Origin: Alphaproteobacteria bacterium | GTDB taxonomy: Bacteria > Pseudomonadota > Alphaproteobacteria > Micropepsales > Micropepsaceae | DNA: 64,000 bases | NCBI GenBank assembly: GCA_016125165.1 | Contig: WGMH01000001.1 | Span: forward strand, 793,098 to 857,097 | Reading direction: 5' to 3' | Shown here: piece after piece, positions 1 to 8,508 of the stretch | How the letters are laid out: every line of letters begins with the position of its first letter | Position numbering within the stretch: position 1 is the stretch's first letter | Made by a program: the position numbers and the translations under genes | The notes under the pieces: generated by a model | The model's database searches: none | The model's input: the letters and a program-made list of their open reading frames with translations, nothing else | What the model was told of the DNA's origin: nothing

Positions 1-136
1 TGCTGCGCTCAGCACAAGCGGCACGGGATCGATCAGCCAGTCCGAATTCGCCGCGGCCCTCGAAAAGCTGTGTCAAAATCCCTGGGGCGATGCAGCCGCA
101 ATGTCGGCAAACGCCAGCACCAATATCACTGTGTGA
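1..136 (+). CDS. C-terminal end of an EF-hand-like protein (partial)
   Basis: Only the last 44 codons are inside the window, read in the frame starting at base 2 and ending at TGA 134-136. The visible peptide contains the stretch STSGTGSISQSEF, which has the spacing of an EF-hand calcium loop (x-x-x-G-x-G-x-I-x-x-x-E-F) but with Ser or Thr where the loop normally has Asp. This suggests a degenerate EF-hand repeat at the end of a small calcium-binding or EF-hand-derived protein. A stem-loop follows at 168-198. Function and N-terminus cannot be seen. Confidence 0.5.
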   Translation, partial: AALSTSGTGSISQSEFAAALEKLCQNPWGDAAAMSANASTNITV

Positions 137-167
137 TCGCACCACTGTTGCGCGACGCGGCGGAATA

Positions 168-198
168 AAAAGGGCTCCGCAGTATGCCGGGCCCTTTT
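168..198. terminator. Bidirectional stem-loop terminator
   Basis: AAAAGGGC (168-175) pairs perfectly with GCCCTTTT (191-198) across a 15-base loop. Flanking A and T runs give a U-tract on either strand. It lies between two convergent genes, so it can stop transcription from both sides. Confidence 0.7.
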
Positions 199-214
199 GC
201 ATGCGGAGTGGAAA

Positions 215-640
215 TCAGCGTGGTGCGTTGACCGCGACTTGCGCCAGAAGAACCTGAGCCCCCTTTTTCTTCAGCATGCGGTCGGTCACGCGCTGCAGGC
301 GCTCGGCGATATAAACGACATCGGGTTGCCGCCATGGACGAACAGCTGTCGCGGCGAAGCTCATGAGACTGCGCACATAGGCGTCACGCAGCAGGGGCAT
401 TGCATGATCTGCTGCTTCGCGCAGCTTCGTATCCGGAATATCGAGGCCGATGGCAACCATCAAAAGCCCGCTCGGCCGGCCCTCATCAATCACACTCGCA
501 TACATCGGGGCGATCATGATGAAACTTTCGGCCTGCGTGATCTTGTGCTCGGCGCGCTGCTGCTTTTCGGCAGCCAGAACGGGCGATGCCGCGCATAGCA
601 GCGCTAGCGCAAGCGCGGATGTTTTCACAGCGGATCGCAT
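215..640 (-). CDS. Putative periplasmic FliL-like protein
   Basis: 141 residues beginning with a clear signal peptide: basic MRSAVK, a hydrophobic run, then an Ala-rich cleavage site near residue 23. The mature part has alternating hydrophobic segments and a long amphipathic stretch (DTKLREAADHAMPLLRDAYV) typical of the FliL-like or Tat-signal hypothetical proteins common in Alphaproteobacteria. No flagellar gene is nearby, so a flagellar role is not supported. It converges with the EF-hand fragment over a shared terminator, and is divergent from the sorbosone dehydrogenase-like gene. The protein is surely coding; the family assignment is from memory. Confidence 0.6.
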   Translation of the reverse strand: MRSAVKTSALALALLCAASPVLAAEKQQRAEHKITQAESFIMIAPMYASVIDEGRPSGLLMVAIGLDIPDTKLREAADHAMPLLRDAYVRSLMSFAATAVRPWRQPDVVYIAERLQRVTDRMLKKKGAQVLLAQVAVNAPR

Positions 641-719
641 GGCAAACCTGATACGTTCTGTTGGTTCCTTACGCCCGATTGGTAAACCCCGGGTTGACGA
701 TCATGCGGGAGAGGTGCCC

Positions 720-1931
720 ATGTTCAAGAAAATCCCCGGAATCCTTGCTTTTCTTGTGTTGGTGCTGAGCAGTTCTGCCCAAGCGGCTGACACGCCCGGC
801 ACACGCCACACCGTTTCGCCAGCAAGCCTTCCGAAGCCCTACGCCACGCCTGGCGTCGCCAATCGCTCAGACCATGTTCAAAGACCTGAGCGGGTGCTAC
901 CGCACGTTCCCAGCGGCTTCACCATTTCGCTATTCGCTGAGGGTCTCGGCAATCCGCGCTGGATGGCCCTTGCGCCGAATGGCGATGTGTTTCTGGCAGA
1001 GCCATCCGCTGGAAAGATCACATTGCTCCGCCGCGAAGACGAAAAGGTGAAGGCGTATGCCTTTGCCGCCGGCCTGTCGCGACCGCACGGGCTGGCATTT
1101 CGTGATGGCGCGCTTTACGTCGGCGCGGATGAGGCGATCTGGAAGCTTGCTTATACGGAAGGTGCAACCAGCGCCGGGCCACGGACAAAGGTCACCAGGC
1201 AGGGTTTCGGTGGCACCGGTTATCATTGGACGCGTAACCTGGCGTTCTCTCCTTCGGGCGACCTGTTTGTCGCCATCGGCAGTGGGTGCAACGTCTGCGA
1301 AGAAGATGCGCGCCGCGCCACGGTCCAGCGTGTGAAACCGGACGGCACGCTCGAATCTTTCGCAACGGGCCTTCGCAATCCCGTCGGCATCGCGTTTTAT
1401 CCCGGAAGCAAAAGGCTTTTCGTGACTGTGAACGAACGCGACGGTCTCGGTGACGGTTTGCCGCCGGATTATCTCGCCGAAATTGCAAAGGGCGACTTTC
1501 TTGGCTGGCCCTATGCCTATATCGGCGCGCATCCTGATCCGGACTTCGGAACGAAGAAGCCGGAGATGGTCGCCAAAACCAAAACCCCAGACGTGCTGTT
1601 CGCCGCGCATTCTGCGCCGCTTGGCCTCGTTTTCTACGAAGGCACCCAGTTCCCGAAGGACTATCGCGGCGATGCCTTCGTCGCGCTGCATGGTTCCTGG
1701 AACAGCGGCAAGCCCACCGGCTACAAGGTGGTTCGCGTGAAATTCCCAAATGGCAAACCGGAAAATGCCTACACCGATTTCGTCACCGGATTCTGGAGCG
1801 GCACGCTCACCAGCGATGGCGCGGCGCGGGTCTGGGGGCGGCCTGCAGGCCTTCTGGTCGACGCGGATGGCAGCCTTCTGATTGCGGACGATGCGGCGAA
1901 GGTGATCTGGCGGGTGCGTTACGGGCCATGA
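720..1931 (+). CDS. L-sorbosone dehydrogenase-like / PQQ-type sugar dehydrogenase family protein
   Basis: 403 residues from ATG 720, chosen because GGGAGAGG lies just upstream and the first 22 residues form a signal peptide ending AQA. The frame is open further upstream, but that stretch overlaps the divergent gene and looks non-coding. The mature protein has the repeated GxVFLAEP / GLRNPVGIAF / ALHGSWN blades of the six-bladed NHL/GSDH propeller family, including the Cys pair GCNVCEED characteristic of sorbosone dehydrogenase-like proteins. These are periplasmic enzymes that oxidise aldoses or related carbonyls, often with PQQ. The substrate here is unknown, and no pqq genes are in the window. 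Confidence 0.8.
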   Translation: MFKKIPGILAFLVLVLSSSAQAADTPGTRHTVSPASLPKPYATPGVANRSDHVQRPERVLPHVPSGFTISLFAEGLGNPRWMALAPNGDVFLAEPSAGKITLLRREDEKVKAYAFAAGLSRPHGLAFRDGALYVGADEAIWKLAYTEGATSAGPRTKVTRQGFGGTGYHWTRNLAFSPSGDLFVAIGSGCNVCEEDARRATVQRVKPDGTLESFATGLRNPVGIAFYPGSKRLFVTVNERDGLGDGLPPDYLAEIAKGDFLGWPYAYIGAHPDPDFGTKKPEMVAKTKTPDVLFAAHSAPLGLVFYEGTQFPKDYRGDAFVALHGSWNSGKPTGYKVVRVKFPNGKPENAYTDFVTGFWSGTLTSDGAARVWGRPAGLLVDADGSLLIADDAAKVIWRVRYGP

Positions 1932-1976
1932 TTTTCCTCGACTGGCCCCGGCAGACGATAAAATATTCAAAAAATC

Positions 1977-1998
1977 GATTGAATTTATAGATTCAATC
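1977..1998. promoter_or_regulatory. Perfect inverted repeat upstream of the yeiH-like gene
   Basis: GATTGAAT (1977-1984), six bases, ATTCAATC (1991-1998) in an unusually AT-rich stretch 62 bases before the exporter start. The size suits an operator for a LysR-type regulator such as the one encoded at the end of the same operon. It contains ATTGAAT-N6-ATTCAAT. Regulation is inferred from symmetry and position only. Confidence 0.5.
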
Positions 1999-2059
1999 TA
2001 TTGGATAGGTTGAAAGCTCATAGGCACAGTGTGGTGCGCCCGACCACGGACCTGACGTT

Positions 2060-3082
2060 ATGACCTTCATCAGCAGAACTCTCGCTCCCGCTTCCAGTGT
2101 TCTTGCCGTTTTGCCTGGCGTCGCCCTGGCCTCCATGCTGGCCGTCCTGGCCTTCGGTCTTCATGCCGTCAGAGGCTTCAGCCTTTTAAGCCCCATGATC
2201 CTTTCGATCCTGCTGGGGATGCTGTTTCACAATTTTATCGGCACGCCCGCTGGAGCAGTGGCCGGTGTCAAATTTGCGCTCCGCCGGGTCCTGCGCGCCG
2301 CCATTGTTCTGTTGGGTCTGCAACTCACGGCGCAACAGGTGATCGCCGTCGGATGGATCGGTGTTGTGGTGATCGTCGCCACGCTGGTGGCAACCTTTGT
2401 TGTCACGAAATGGGTGGGCCGCAGGCTCGGTGTTGATCCGAGGCTTGCCGAACTCATTGCCGCGGGCACGTCAATTTGTGGCGCCTCTGCGGTCATCGCC
2501 ACGAATACGGTCACGTGCGCCCACGATGAGGATGTGGCCTATGCAATCGCGTGCGTAACGGTTTTCGGCAGCATTGCAATGTTTCTCTATCCCGTATTGC
2601 CCGGCCTTCTGCATCTTTCGCCGCGCGATTATGGATTGTGGAGCGGAGCATCCATTCATGAAATCGCGCAGGTTGTTGCTGCAGCGTTTCAGGACGGCCG
2701 ATCCTCTGGTGAATTCGGCACGATTGCCAAACTCACACGCGTCGGCATGCTTGCGCCCATGGTGCTTGTGCTTGGGTTTATCGCATCGCGGCGTCAGGAT
2801 CATTCGCAGCGCACGCCATCACAGCGTGCATCGATGCCTTGGTTTGTTCTGGGGTTTGTCGTCCTCGTTATCGCAAACAGCGCTGTCAACATTCCAGAGA
2901 ATCTTAGAAGCCTGACGCAAGTCACAACCACGGCACTGCTTTCGCTGTCACTCGCAGCGATGGGCCTTGAAACGGATTTCGCGAAACTCCGGGCCAAGGG
3001 ATTGCGGCCGCTGGCCCTGGGTGCAATTGCCTGGGCGTTCATCGCGCTCTTCAGTCTCGGACTGATCGAATGTCTCGCATGA
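2060..3082 (+). CDS. YeiH/UPF0324 family putative sulfate exporter
   Basis: 340-residue integral membrane protein with about ten hydrophobic segments. It carries hallmarks of the YeiH family: LLGMLFHNFIG near the start, the GTSICGASAVIATNTV core motif, and AAMGLETDF near the C-terminus. Family members are annotated as putative sulfate or thiosulfate exporters of the inner membrane; the substrate has rarely been tested. The last 13 bases overlap the start of a LysR regulator gene on the same strand, so the two are almost certainly cotranscribed. In E. coli the equivalent regulator gene, yeiE, is adjacent but divergent, so the arrangement here differs. Confidence 0.85.
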   Translation: MTFISRTLAPASSVLAVLPGVALASMLAVLAFGLHAVRGFSLLSPMILSILLGMLFHNFIGTPAGAVAGVKFALRRVLRAAIVLLGLQLTAQQVIAVGWIGVVVIVATLVATFVVTKWVGRRLGVDPRLAELIAAGTSICGASAVIATNTVTCAHDEDVAYAIACVTVFGSIAMFLYPVLPGLLHLSPRDYGLWSGASIHEIAQVVAAAFQDGRSSGEFGTIAKLTRVGMLAPMVLVLGFIASRRQDHSQRTPSQRASMPWFVLGFVVLVIANSAVNIPENLRSLTQVTTTALLSLSLAAMGLETDFAKLRAKGLRPLALGAIAWAFIALFSLGLIECLA

Positions 3083-3984
3083 CGCTCGAACAGCTTCGAA
3101 TCTTCATTGCTGTCGCAGAGCGCCAGCATGTGACTTCAGCGGCATTGGCGCTCGGCATGTCGCAATCGGCCGCCAGCGCGGCGATTGCAGCACTTGAAAA
3201 TCACTATGATATAAAGCTGTTTCATCGCATTGGGCGCGGTATTGCGCTTACCGAAGGTGGTGAACGCTTCCTCGTAGACGCACGCGCGGTGTTGGCGCGG
3301 GCAGCGGACGCTGAGGCCGCGCTGAGTGAGCTGGGGAGCCTCAAGCGCGGGCATCTACGCATTCATGCCAGCCAGACTGTTGCTGGCTATTGGCTCCCGC
3401 GTCACCTCATGGATTTTCGAAATACATTTCCGGGCATTTCTCTCACGCTCAACGTGGGCAATACCGCTCAGGTCGCCGGGGCCGTCGAATCCGGGGCCGC
3501 CGATTTGGGATTCGTAGAAGGCACTGTCGATGGACAACTGCTCGAAGTGGAAATGGTCGGTCGCGACAGCATGCTGGTGGTCGTTGGCGCGGATCATCCA
3601 TGGGCAGGCCGGGGTGCAATTTCGCCGGCAGATCTTCGCGAGAGCGCATGGGTGCTGCGCGAGCAAGGGTCGGGAACACGCGCATTGTTCGAGGCGGCAT
3701 TGCAGAATTCCGGAATTTCCACAGCCGAACTGAATATCGTGCTCGAACTGCCATCCAACGAAGCGGTGCGTGCGGCTGTCGAGACCGGTGATGCGGCAAG
3801 CGCCCTGTCAGCTTCGGTGGTCGCTGCAGGGCTGGAAGCAGGCTTGCTGAGTGCCGTGAAATTCGCGCTGCCCGAGCGCGCGCTTAGTGGCATCACGCAT
3901 CGCCAGCGAAAAAGCCGGGCCGCCGAAGCATTCCTCGCGATCGCGCGCGGCGGTAGACCATTGCACCCCAGCGCGCGCAAATGA
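3070..3984 (+). CDS. LysR family transcriptional regulator (YeiE-like)
   Basis: 304 residues. The N-terminal winged helix-turn-helix (MTLEQLRIFIAVAERQHVTS, then ALGMSQSAASAAIAALE) is classical LysR, followed by the two-lobed periplasmic-binding-type effector domain from about residue 90. The first ATG (3070) lies inside the end of the exporter gene, giving an ATG...TGA overlap and translational coupling; a second Met four codons on is equally possible. Context suggests it controls the exporter operon in response to a sulfur compound or related anion, probably through the dyad at 1977-1998. That target is inference. Confidence 0.9.
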   Translation: MSRMTLEQLRIFIAVAERQHVTSAALALGMSQSAASAAIAALENHYDIKLFHRIGRGIALTEGGERFLVDARAVLARAADAEAALSELGSLKRGHLRIHASQTVAGYWLPRHLMDFRNTFPGISLTLNVGNTAQVAGAVESGAADLGFVEGTVDGQLLEVEMVGRDSMLVVVGADHPWAGRGAISPADLRESAWVLREQGSGTRALFEAALQNSGISTAELNIVLELPSNEAVRAAVETGDAASALSASVVAAGLEAGLLSAVKFALPERALSGITHRQRKSRAAEAFLAIARGGRPLHPSARK

Positions 3985-4098
3985 AAACGCCACCAGACCA
4001 TGTCTGGATTGTTGAGCCGAAGCTCGCGAGAACCGGGTCCGCCTTCGCCCCAAAGGGCTCCGGCGTGACAGCCTCCGTTCGCCGCGCGAACAAAAGCT

Positions 4099-4174
4099 GG
4101 TGGAGCTGAGCGGAATCGAACCGCTGACCTCCTCATTGCGAACGAGGCGCTCTCCCAACTGAGCTACAGCCCCA
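4099..4174 (-). tRNA. tRNA-Ala (anticodon CGC)
   Basis: Read on the minus strand the 76-base gene starts GGGGCTGTAGCTCAGTTGGG, has the anticodon loop TTCGCAA with CGC at 34-36, a normal T loop (GGTTCGATTCC), and an encoded CCA tail at 4099-4101. The acceptor stem has the G3:U70 wobble that marks alanine tRNAs. It reads GCG codons. A TTGACA-type promoter lies 49 bases upstream. Confidence 0.95.
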
Positions 4175-4222
4175 GGTTCTCGCAGATCCGCGCAAAGGCC
4201 CAAGGGCATTGCGCGGGGCCGG

Positions 4223-4252
4223 TATCTAGTGAGCGGGGCCAACCCCTGTCAA
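4223..4252 (-). promoter_or_regulatory. Promoter for tRNA-Ala
   Basis: On the minus strand TTGACA (4252-4247) is followed after 18 bases by TAGATA (4228-4223). The start point would be about 40 bases before the mature tRNA. No other gene on this strand could use it. Confidence 0.55.
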
Positions 4253-4379
4253 GGCATGCGATTTTCTCCCCATTTGGCTGGCTTGCGGGCCCTTCGGTTG
4301 GCCAAACCTTGCGGCGGCGGAATGGCTATCGCACCATGTACAAAGCCGAATCCCGCCCCTTCACGCTCGAAAGGCGCCC

Positions 4380-4673
4380 ATGCCCGAACCTCTGATCCGC
4401 CTGCTGCTTCTCATTCTGGACCTCTATTGGTGGGTGGTCGTTATCGCGGTCATCGTCAGCTGGCTGATCGCCTTCGGCATCATCAATGTTTACAATCAGG
4501 TGGCACGCTCCGTCGTCTCCGCCCTCGATGCGCTGACAGAGCCGGTGTTCCGTCGCGTGCGCAAAGTGGTGCCCCCGGTTGGCGGCCTCGATCTGTCGCC
4601 GCTGATCGTGCTGATTGGCATCTGGTTTCTGCAACAGGTCATCGTCTGGCTCGCCATCCGCGTCATGATATGA
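4380..4673 (+). CDS. yggT: YggT family membrane protein
   Basis: 97 residues with two strongly hydrophobic segments (about 5-35 and 72-96) around a soluble stretch containing LTEPVFRRVRKVVPP and GGLDLSPLIVLIG, the signature of the YggT/CcmB3-like family. Homologues are inner-membrane proteins linked to osmotic stress and, in some lineages, to division or plastid complex assembly; the exact role is unknown. The stop overlaps the next ATG (ATGA), so it forms a tight operon with yggU and folD. The 205 bases between the tRNA gene and this start hold only the divergent tRNA promoter. Confidence 0.9.
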   Translation: MPEPLIRLLLLILDLYWWVVVIAVIVSWLIAFGIINVYNQVARSVVSALDALTEPVFRRVRKVVPPVGGLDLSPLIVLIGIWFLQQVIVWLAIRVMI

Positions 4674-4960
4674 GCGCCCTGCGTTTTGCCGTGCGGCTCA
4701 CGCCGAAAGGTGGGCGCGACGCCGTGGATGGTTGGGTGAACGGCGCGGACGGCAAGCCTTATCTGAAGGCCCGCGTCAGCGCTCCACCGGAAGACGGGAA
4801 GGCCAATGCCGCGCTCATCCAGCTTCTGGCAAAGACTCTCGGGGTTTCGAAATCCAGCCTGGTCATCACCAGCGGCGAAACGGCACGACTGAAAATCGTG
4901 GAAGCGGCGGGTGATGTTGTGGCATTGCAGGCGCGGCTGAACGCATTGGGATCCACATGA
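4670..4960 (+). CDS. yggU: DUF167/YggU family protein
   Basis: 96 residues starting at ATG 4670, which overlaps the yggT stop by four bases. It contains the family core VRLTPKGGRDAV...YLKARVSAPPEDGKANAALI...GETARLKIV. YggU proteins are small alpha/beta folds of unknown biochemical function that regularly follow yggT, as here. Its own stop overlaps the folD start by the same ATGA arrangement, so the three genes are translationally coupled. The frame is open upstream of 4670, but that stretch is only the yggT gene read in another frame. Confidence 0.9.
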   Translation: MSALRFAVRLTPKGGRDAVDGWVNGADGKPYLKARVSAPPEDGKANAALIQLLAKTLGVSKSSLVITSGETARLKIVEAAGDVVALQARLNALGST

Positions 4961-5841
4961 GCCCTCGCATCATTGATGGAAAAGCCTTCGCATCGGGCCT
5001 GCGCGCGCGGGTGGAAGCCGAAACGAAACGTCTGAACGCTTCGCACGGGCTGGTGCCCGGACTTGCCACCGTACTGGTTGGTAACGATCCGGCGAGCGAA
5101 GTCTATGTGCGCAACAAGAACAAGACCGCCGAAGCGTTGGGCTTCAAATCGGTCAGCCTCCACTTGCCCGAAAATGCTCCCGAGGGCGAGGTGCTGAAAA
5201 TCGTGCGGCAATTGGGCGACGACAAGTCCGTGCACGGCATTCTCGTGCAGATGCCCATGCCCGGGCAGGTGCGTGAAGCGGCAGTTCTGGATGCGCTCGA
5301 TCCGGCGAAGGATGTCGATGCACTGACACCGACGAATGCCGGCCTTCTATTGTCGGGGCGCGCGCATCTCGTCTCCTGCACGCCTGCCGGGGTGATGATG
5401 CTGCTCAAGGAATATGTGGGCGATATCACAGGCGCCGATGCGCTGGTGATCGGACGTTCGCTATTGTTCGGTAAACCTGCCGCGCAGCTTCTCCTGGCGG
5501 CGAACGCCACTGTCACCATGGCCCATTCGCGAACGCGCGATCTTCCGGGCCTCGCCCGCCGTGCGGACATTCTCGTAGCGGCCATCGGCAAACCGAACTA
5601 CGTGAAGGGCGATTGGGTGAAGCCGGGCGCAACGGTCATCGATGTCGGCATCAATCGCGTCGACGCAGGGAACGGCAAGCACAAGATCGTGGGCGACGTG
5701 GATTTCGACGAAGCCGCCAAAGTGGCGGGCGCAATTACCCCGGTCCCCGGCGGTGTGGGCGCGATGACTATTGTCTGCCTGATGCGCAATACGCTGATCG
5801 CGGCGGCAGCGCTTGCTGGCGTTCCGCCGCCAGCCGTCTAA
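4957..5841 (+). CDS. folD: Bifunctional methylene-THF dehydrogenase / methenyl-THF cyclohydrolase
   Basis: 294 residues, normal FolD length. It shows the substrate-site YVRNKNK with its catalytic lysine, VQMPMP, the SCTPAG loop, the NADP-binding GRSLLFGKP stretch and the C-terminal PVPGGVGAMT signature. The enzyme interconverts 5,10-methylene-THF and 10-formyl-THF in the cytoplasm, supplying one-carbon units for purine and fMet-tRNA synthesis. It is the third gene of the yggT-yggU-folD operon and converges with the senC-like gene, the two stops overlapping by four bases. Confidence 0.97.
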   Translation: MSPRIIDGKAFASGLRARVEAETKRLNASHGLVPGLATVLVGNDPASEVYVRNKNKTAEALGFKSVSLHLPENAPEGEVLKIVRQLGDDKSVHGILVQMPMPGQVREAAVLDALDPAKDVDALTPTNAGLLLSGRAHLVSCTPAGVMMLLKEYVGDITGADALVIGRSLLFGKPAAQLLLAANATVTMAHSRTRDLPGLARRADILVAAIGKPNYVKGDWVKPGATVIDVGINRVDAGNGKHKIVGDVDFDEAAKVAGAITPVPGGVGAMTIVCLMRNTLIAAAALAGVPPPAV

Positions 5842-6428
5842 AGCCGCTTCTTCAGATCGTTCGCGATGTCGTCCGGGTTCGTGCCCTCAGTATAGACGTT
5901 GGCGAGTTTTCCGTTCGGGCCGATGAGATAGATGGTGCTCGTGTGATCCATCCCGTAGTTGCCGTCACCCAGCGGCCGCTTCCGGAAATACACATTGTAT
6001 TCCCTCGCCACAGATTTGATCTGGTCGAGTGTTCCGGTGAGCCCTACGAACTGTGAGCCGAATTCCGACACATAATCCTTCAGATGCGGAGGCGTATCGC
6101 GCTGCGGATCAACCGTGATGAACACTGGCACAACGCGTTTGGCGCGCGGACCCAGCTCCGCGATGGCATCCGCCATCTTTCCAAGTTCGGTCGGACAAAC
6201 GTCCGGACACATGGAATAACCGAAATAGATCAGCATGAACCGCCCGCGAAAATCCCCGTCGGTTCGGCTGTGGCCGTATTGATCGACGAGCGTAAACGGC
6301 CCGCCGAGATTGACCGGCCTTTGATGCGCCAGTCCGCTCGCCACATCGCCCGCATACCAAAGGTATCCGCCCACGATCAGGGCGAAGGCGGCCAGATAGG
6401 GGATCAGGGCGACAGGTAGGCGTGGCAT
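5838..6428 (-). CDS. senC: SCO1/SenC family copper chaperone
   Basis: 196 residues with a single N-terminal membrane anchor (about 8-27) and a thioredoxin-like periplasmic domain. The copper ligands are present: the CPDVC pair after YFGYSM, and the downstream histidine in MDHTS; DPQRDTP is also conserved. SCO proteins deliver copper to the CuA centre of cytochrome oxidase and can act as redox sensors. The gene is divergent from regB with only 45 bases between, the arrangement of the Rhodobacter senC/regB locus, where SenC and RegB-RegA are functionally linked to respiration. Confidence 0.93.
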   Translation of the reverse strand: MPRLPVALIPYLAAFALIVGGYLWYAGDVASGLAHQRPVNLGGPFTLVDQYGHSRTDGDFRGRFMLIYFGYSMCPDVCPTELGKMADAIAELGPRAKRVVPVFITVDPQRDTPPHLKDYVSEFGSQFVGLTGTLDQIKSVAREYNVYFRKRPLGDGNYGMDHTSTIYLIGPNGKLANVYTEGTNPDDIANDLKKRL

Positions 6429-6473
6429 GCGGGCATTGATAGACTCAATTGGCGAAGAAGGCGCGCGCGGCGA

Positions 6474-7892
6474 ATGGTCCTAGAAGAGCAGAAATCGGAT
6501 ATCGAGGCAGGAACCGGCCTCTCCCGCATGGCGCGGCTTGGGCGAGCGGACCTCCTGTCCGGTCTTGGTCCTGCCGCATATGGTCGTGTGCGCCTCAGAA
6601 CACTTACCAATCTTCGCTGGCTGGCCATCGCCGGGCAGTCGGTCACGTTGTTCGTGGTCTATTTCGGACTTGGATATCATCTGCCGCTGCTGCGCTGTGC
6701 GGCGGCCATTGCGGCCAGCGCTGTGTTGAACATGGCGCTCACCCTCGCCTATCCGGCCACGCATCGCCTGACAAACCGCGAAGCGACGGTGCATCTGGGC
6801 TATGACGTGCTGCAGCTGGCGGCGCTTCTGTACCTGACGGGCGGCCTGCAGAATCCGTTCACGCTCATGTTTCTGGCTCCGGTGGTGATTGCGGCCGGCA
6901 CGCTAAATCTTGGCAACACGTTGATTCTTGCCACCACAGCATTCCTCTCGATTTCGCTGATTTCGGTTTGGCACGAACCACTGCCATGGCCGCCCAATGA
7001 GACGTTTCAGCTTCCGCCGCTGTTTCTGGGCGGCATCTGGGCGTCACTCGTCATCGGGATCGGCTTCATGTCGGTTTATGCGTGGCGCATGGCAAGCGAA
7101 TCCGCCCGCATGCAGGCCGGACTTGCCGCAACGCAGCTTGCACTGGCGCGTGAGCATCGCCTGGCATCATTGGGTGCTCTGGCCACCGCCGCCGCCCACG
7201 AGCTCGGCACGCCACTTGGCACGATTGCCGTGGTCAGCCGTGAGCTGGAACGATCTTTGCCCGCCGACTCGCCCGAATGCGAAGACATGAAGCTGATACG
7301 GCAGGAGGCCGAACGCTGCCGCCGCATCCTCACCCAGCTGTCGCACCCGGAGGACAGTCTCTTCGGCGCGACCAATCGGCTTCCGCTGGGAGCGCTGCTG
7401 AATGAAATCGCCGATACGCAGCGCGGCGGCGATATCGCGGTCGAGATCAAACTTGCCGAAGGCATAGAGCCAAAAGTTTGGCGCGTGCCCGAACTTCTGC
7501 ATGGGCTCAACAATTTCGTCGCCAATGCTGCAGATTTCGCCAATTCCGCTGTCGTCCTGGAGGCAGGATGGACAGACAAGGAACTCCGTCTGGTGATCGT
7601 GGATGACGGACCGGGCTTTGCGCCGGAAATTCTCGAGCGGCTCGGTGAGCCTTACGTCACCTCCCGGCCAGGGAACTATGCGCTCGGCGATTCCGAGCTG
7701 GGTGCCGGCGCCGACCTGAGCGAGCATGAGGGCATGGGGTTGGGCTTCTTTATCGCCAAAACCCTGATCGAACGCACAGGCGGCGCGGTAAAGGCGCGAA
7801 ACCGCAATGGCGGAAAGGGCGCAGAGGTCCGAATCGTCTGGCCCCGGGGCGCCATTGACGGGGCGGTACCTCCCGATGCTGCCCGGCTTTGA
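6474..7892 (+). CDS. regB: RegB/PrrB/ActS redox-sensing histidine kinase
   Basis: 472 residues. About six membrane segments occupy residues 45-205 and include the quinone-sensing heptad GGLQNPF (123-129). The DHp domain has HELGTPL with phospho-acceptor His about 242; Cys 282 (EAERCRRIL) matches the redox-active cysteine of RegB. The ATPase domain shows an N-box, DDGPGF and GMGLGFFIAKT. RegB phosphorylates RegA when the quinone pool is reduced, controlling respiration and other redox functions. ATG 6474 is used, but ATG 6528 is an alternative. regA follows 70 bases later on the same strand. Confidence 0.93.
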   Translation: MVLEEQKSDIEAGTGLSRMARLGRADLLSGLGPAAYGRVRLRTLTNLRWLAIAGQSVTLFVVYFGLGYHLPLLRCAAAIAASAVLNMALTLAYPATHRLTNREATVHLGYDVLQLAALLYLTGGLQNPFTLMFLAPVVIAAGTLNLGNTLILATTAFLSISLISVWHEPLPWPPNETFQLPPLFLGGIWASLVIGIGFMSVYAWRMASESARMQAGLAATQLALAREHRLASLGALATAAAHELGTPLGTIAVVSRELERSLPADSPECEDMKLIRQEAERCRRILTQLSHPEDSLFGATNRLPLGALLNEIADTQRGGDIAVEIKLAEGIEPKVWRVPELLHGLNNFVANAADFANSAVVLEAGWTDKELRLVIVDDGPGFAPEILERLGEPYVTSRPGNYALGDSELGAGADLSEHEGMGLGFFIAKTLIERTGGAVKARNRNGGKGAEVRIVWPRGAIDGAVPPDAARL

Positions 7893-7962
7893 GTAACCGA
7901 TCTGACGCAAACGCTTGCCCCCCGGGTTCCTACGGTGTATCCGCCGCGCGACGGAGAGTCCC

Positions 7963-8508
7963 ATGTCCAGCCAGCCTGCCCCCGAAGACCGTTCGCTCCT
8001 GATCGTGGAGGATGACCGCCCATTCCGTGAGCGCCTCGCGCGCGCCATGGAGTCCCGCGGCTTCACGGTCACGATTGCTGAAACCGTGGCGCAGGGCGTT
8101 GCGCGCGCCAAAGAGGCGCCTCCTGCTTACGCCGTGGTGGATCTGAAGCTGGAAGATGGCAATGGCCTTGATGTGGTGGAAGTGATGCACACCGTGCGCC
8201 CGGATGCGCGCGTGGTCGTTCTTACCGGCTTCGGCAACATCGCTACCGCCGTTGCCGCCGTGAAATATGGCGCGATCGACTATCTGCCGAAGCCCGCCGA
8301 TGCTGACGACATTCTGGCTGCGCTCATGGCGCCCGATGGCGCGAAACCAAAGCCTCCGGAAAATCCCATGTCGGCGGATCGCGTGCGTTGGGAGCATATC
8401 CAGCGCGTTTATGAGCTGTGCGGTCACAACGTCTCGGAAACAGCGCGCCGCCTCAACATGCACCGCCGCACGCTCCAGCGCATTCTGGCGAAGCGCAGCC
8501 CGCGCTAA
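7963..8508 (+). CDS. regA: RegA/PrrA/ActR response regulator
   Basis: 181 residues from ATG 7963, preceded by GGAGAG; the frame is open from TTG 7915 but that is less likely. The receiver domain has the acidic pair EDD (16-18), phospho-acceptor Asp 60 (AVVDLKLEDGNG) and the conserved LTGFG and LPKPAD turns. The C-terminal Fis-type helix-turn-helix (CGHNVSETARRLNMHRRTLQ) is nearly invariant in RegA proteins. It is the partner of RegB and binds DNA at promoters of respiratory genes. It converges with the yjbR-like gene, overlapping by four bases. Confidence 0.95.
   Translation: MSSQPAPEDRSLLIVEDDRPFRERLARAMESRGFTVTIAETVAQGVARAKEAPPAYAVVDLKLEDGNGLDVVEVMHTVRPDARVVVLTGFGNIATAVAAVKYGAIDYLPKPADADDILAALMAPDGAKPKPPENPMSADRVRWEHIQRVYELCGHNVSETARRLNMHRRTLQRILAKRSPR

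Noticed and set aside
3594..4242. Minus-strand frames running through the LysR 3' end and the tRNA gene
   Set aside because: They overlap a certain tRNA gene and a certain LysR gene and have no similarity of their own.
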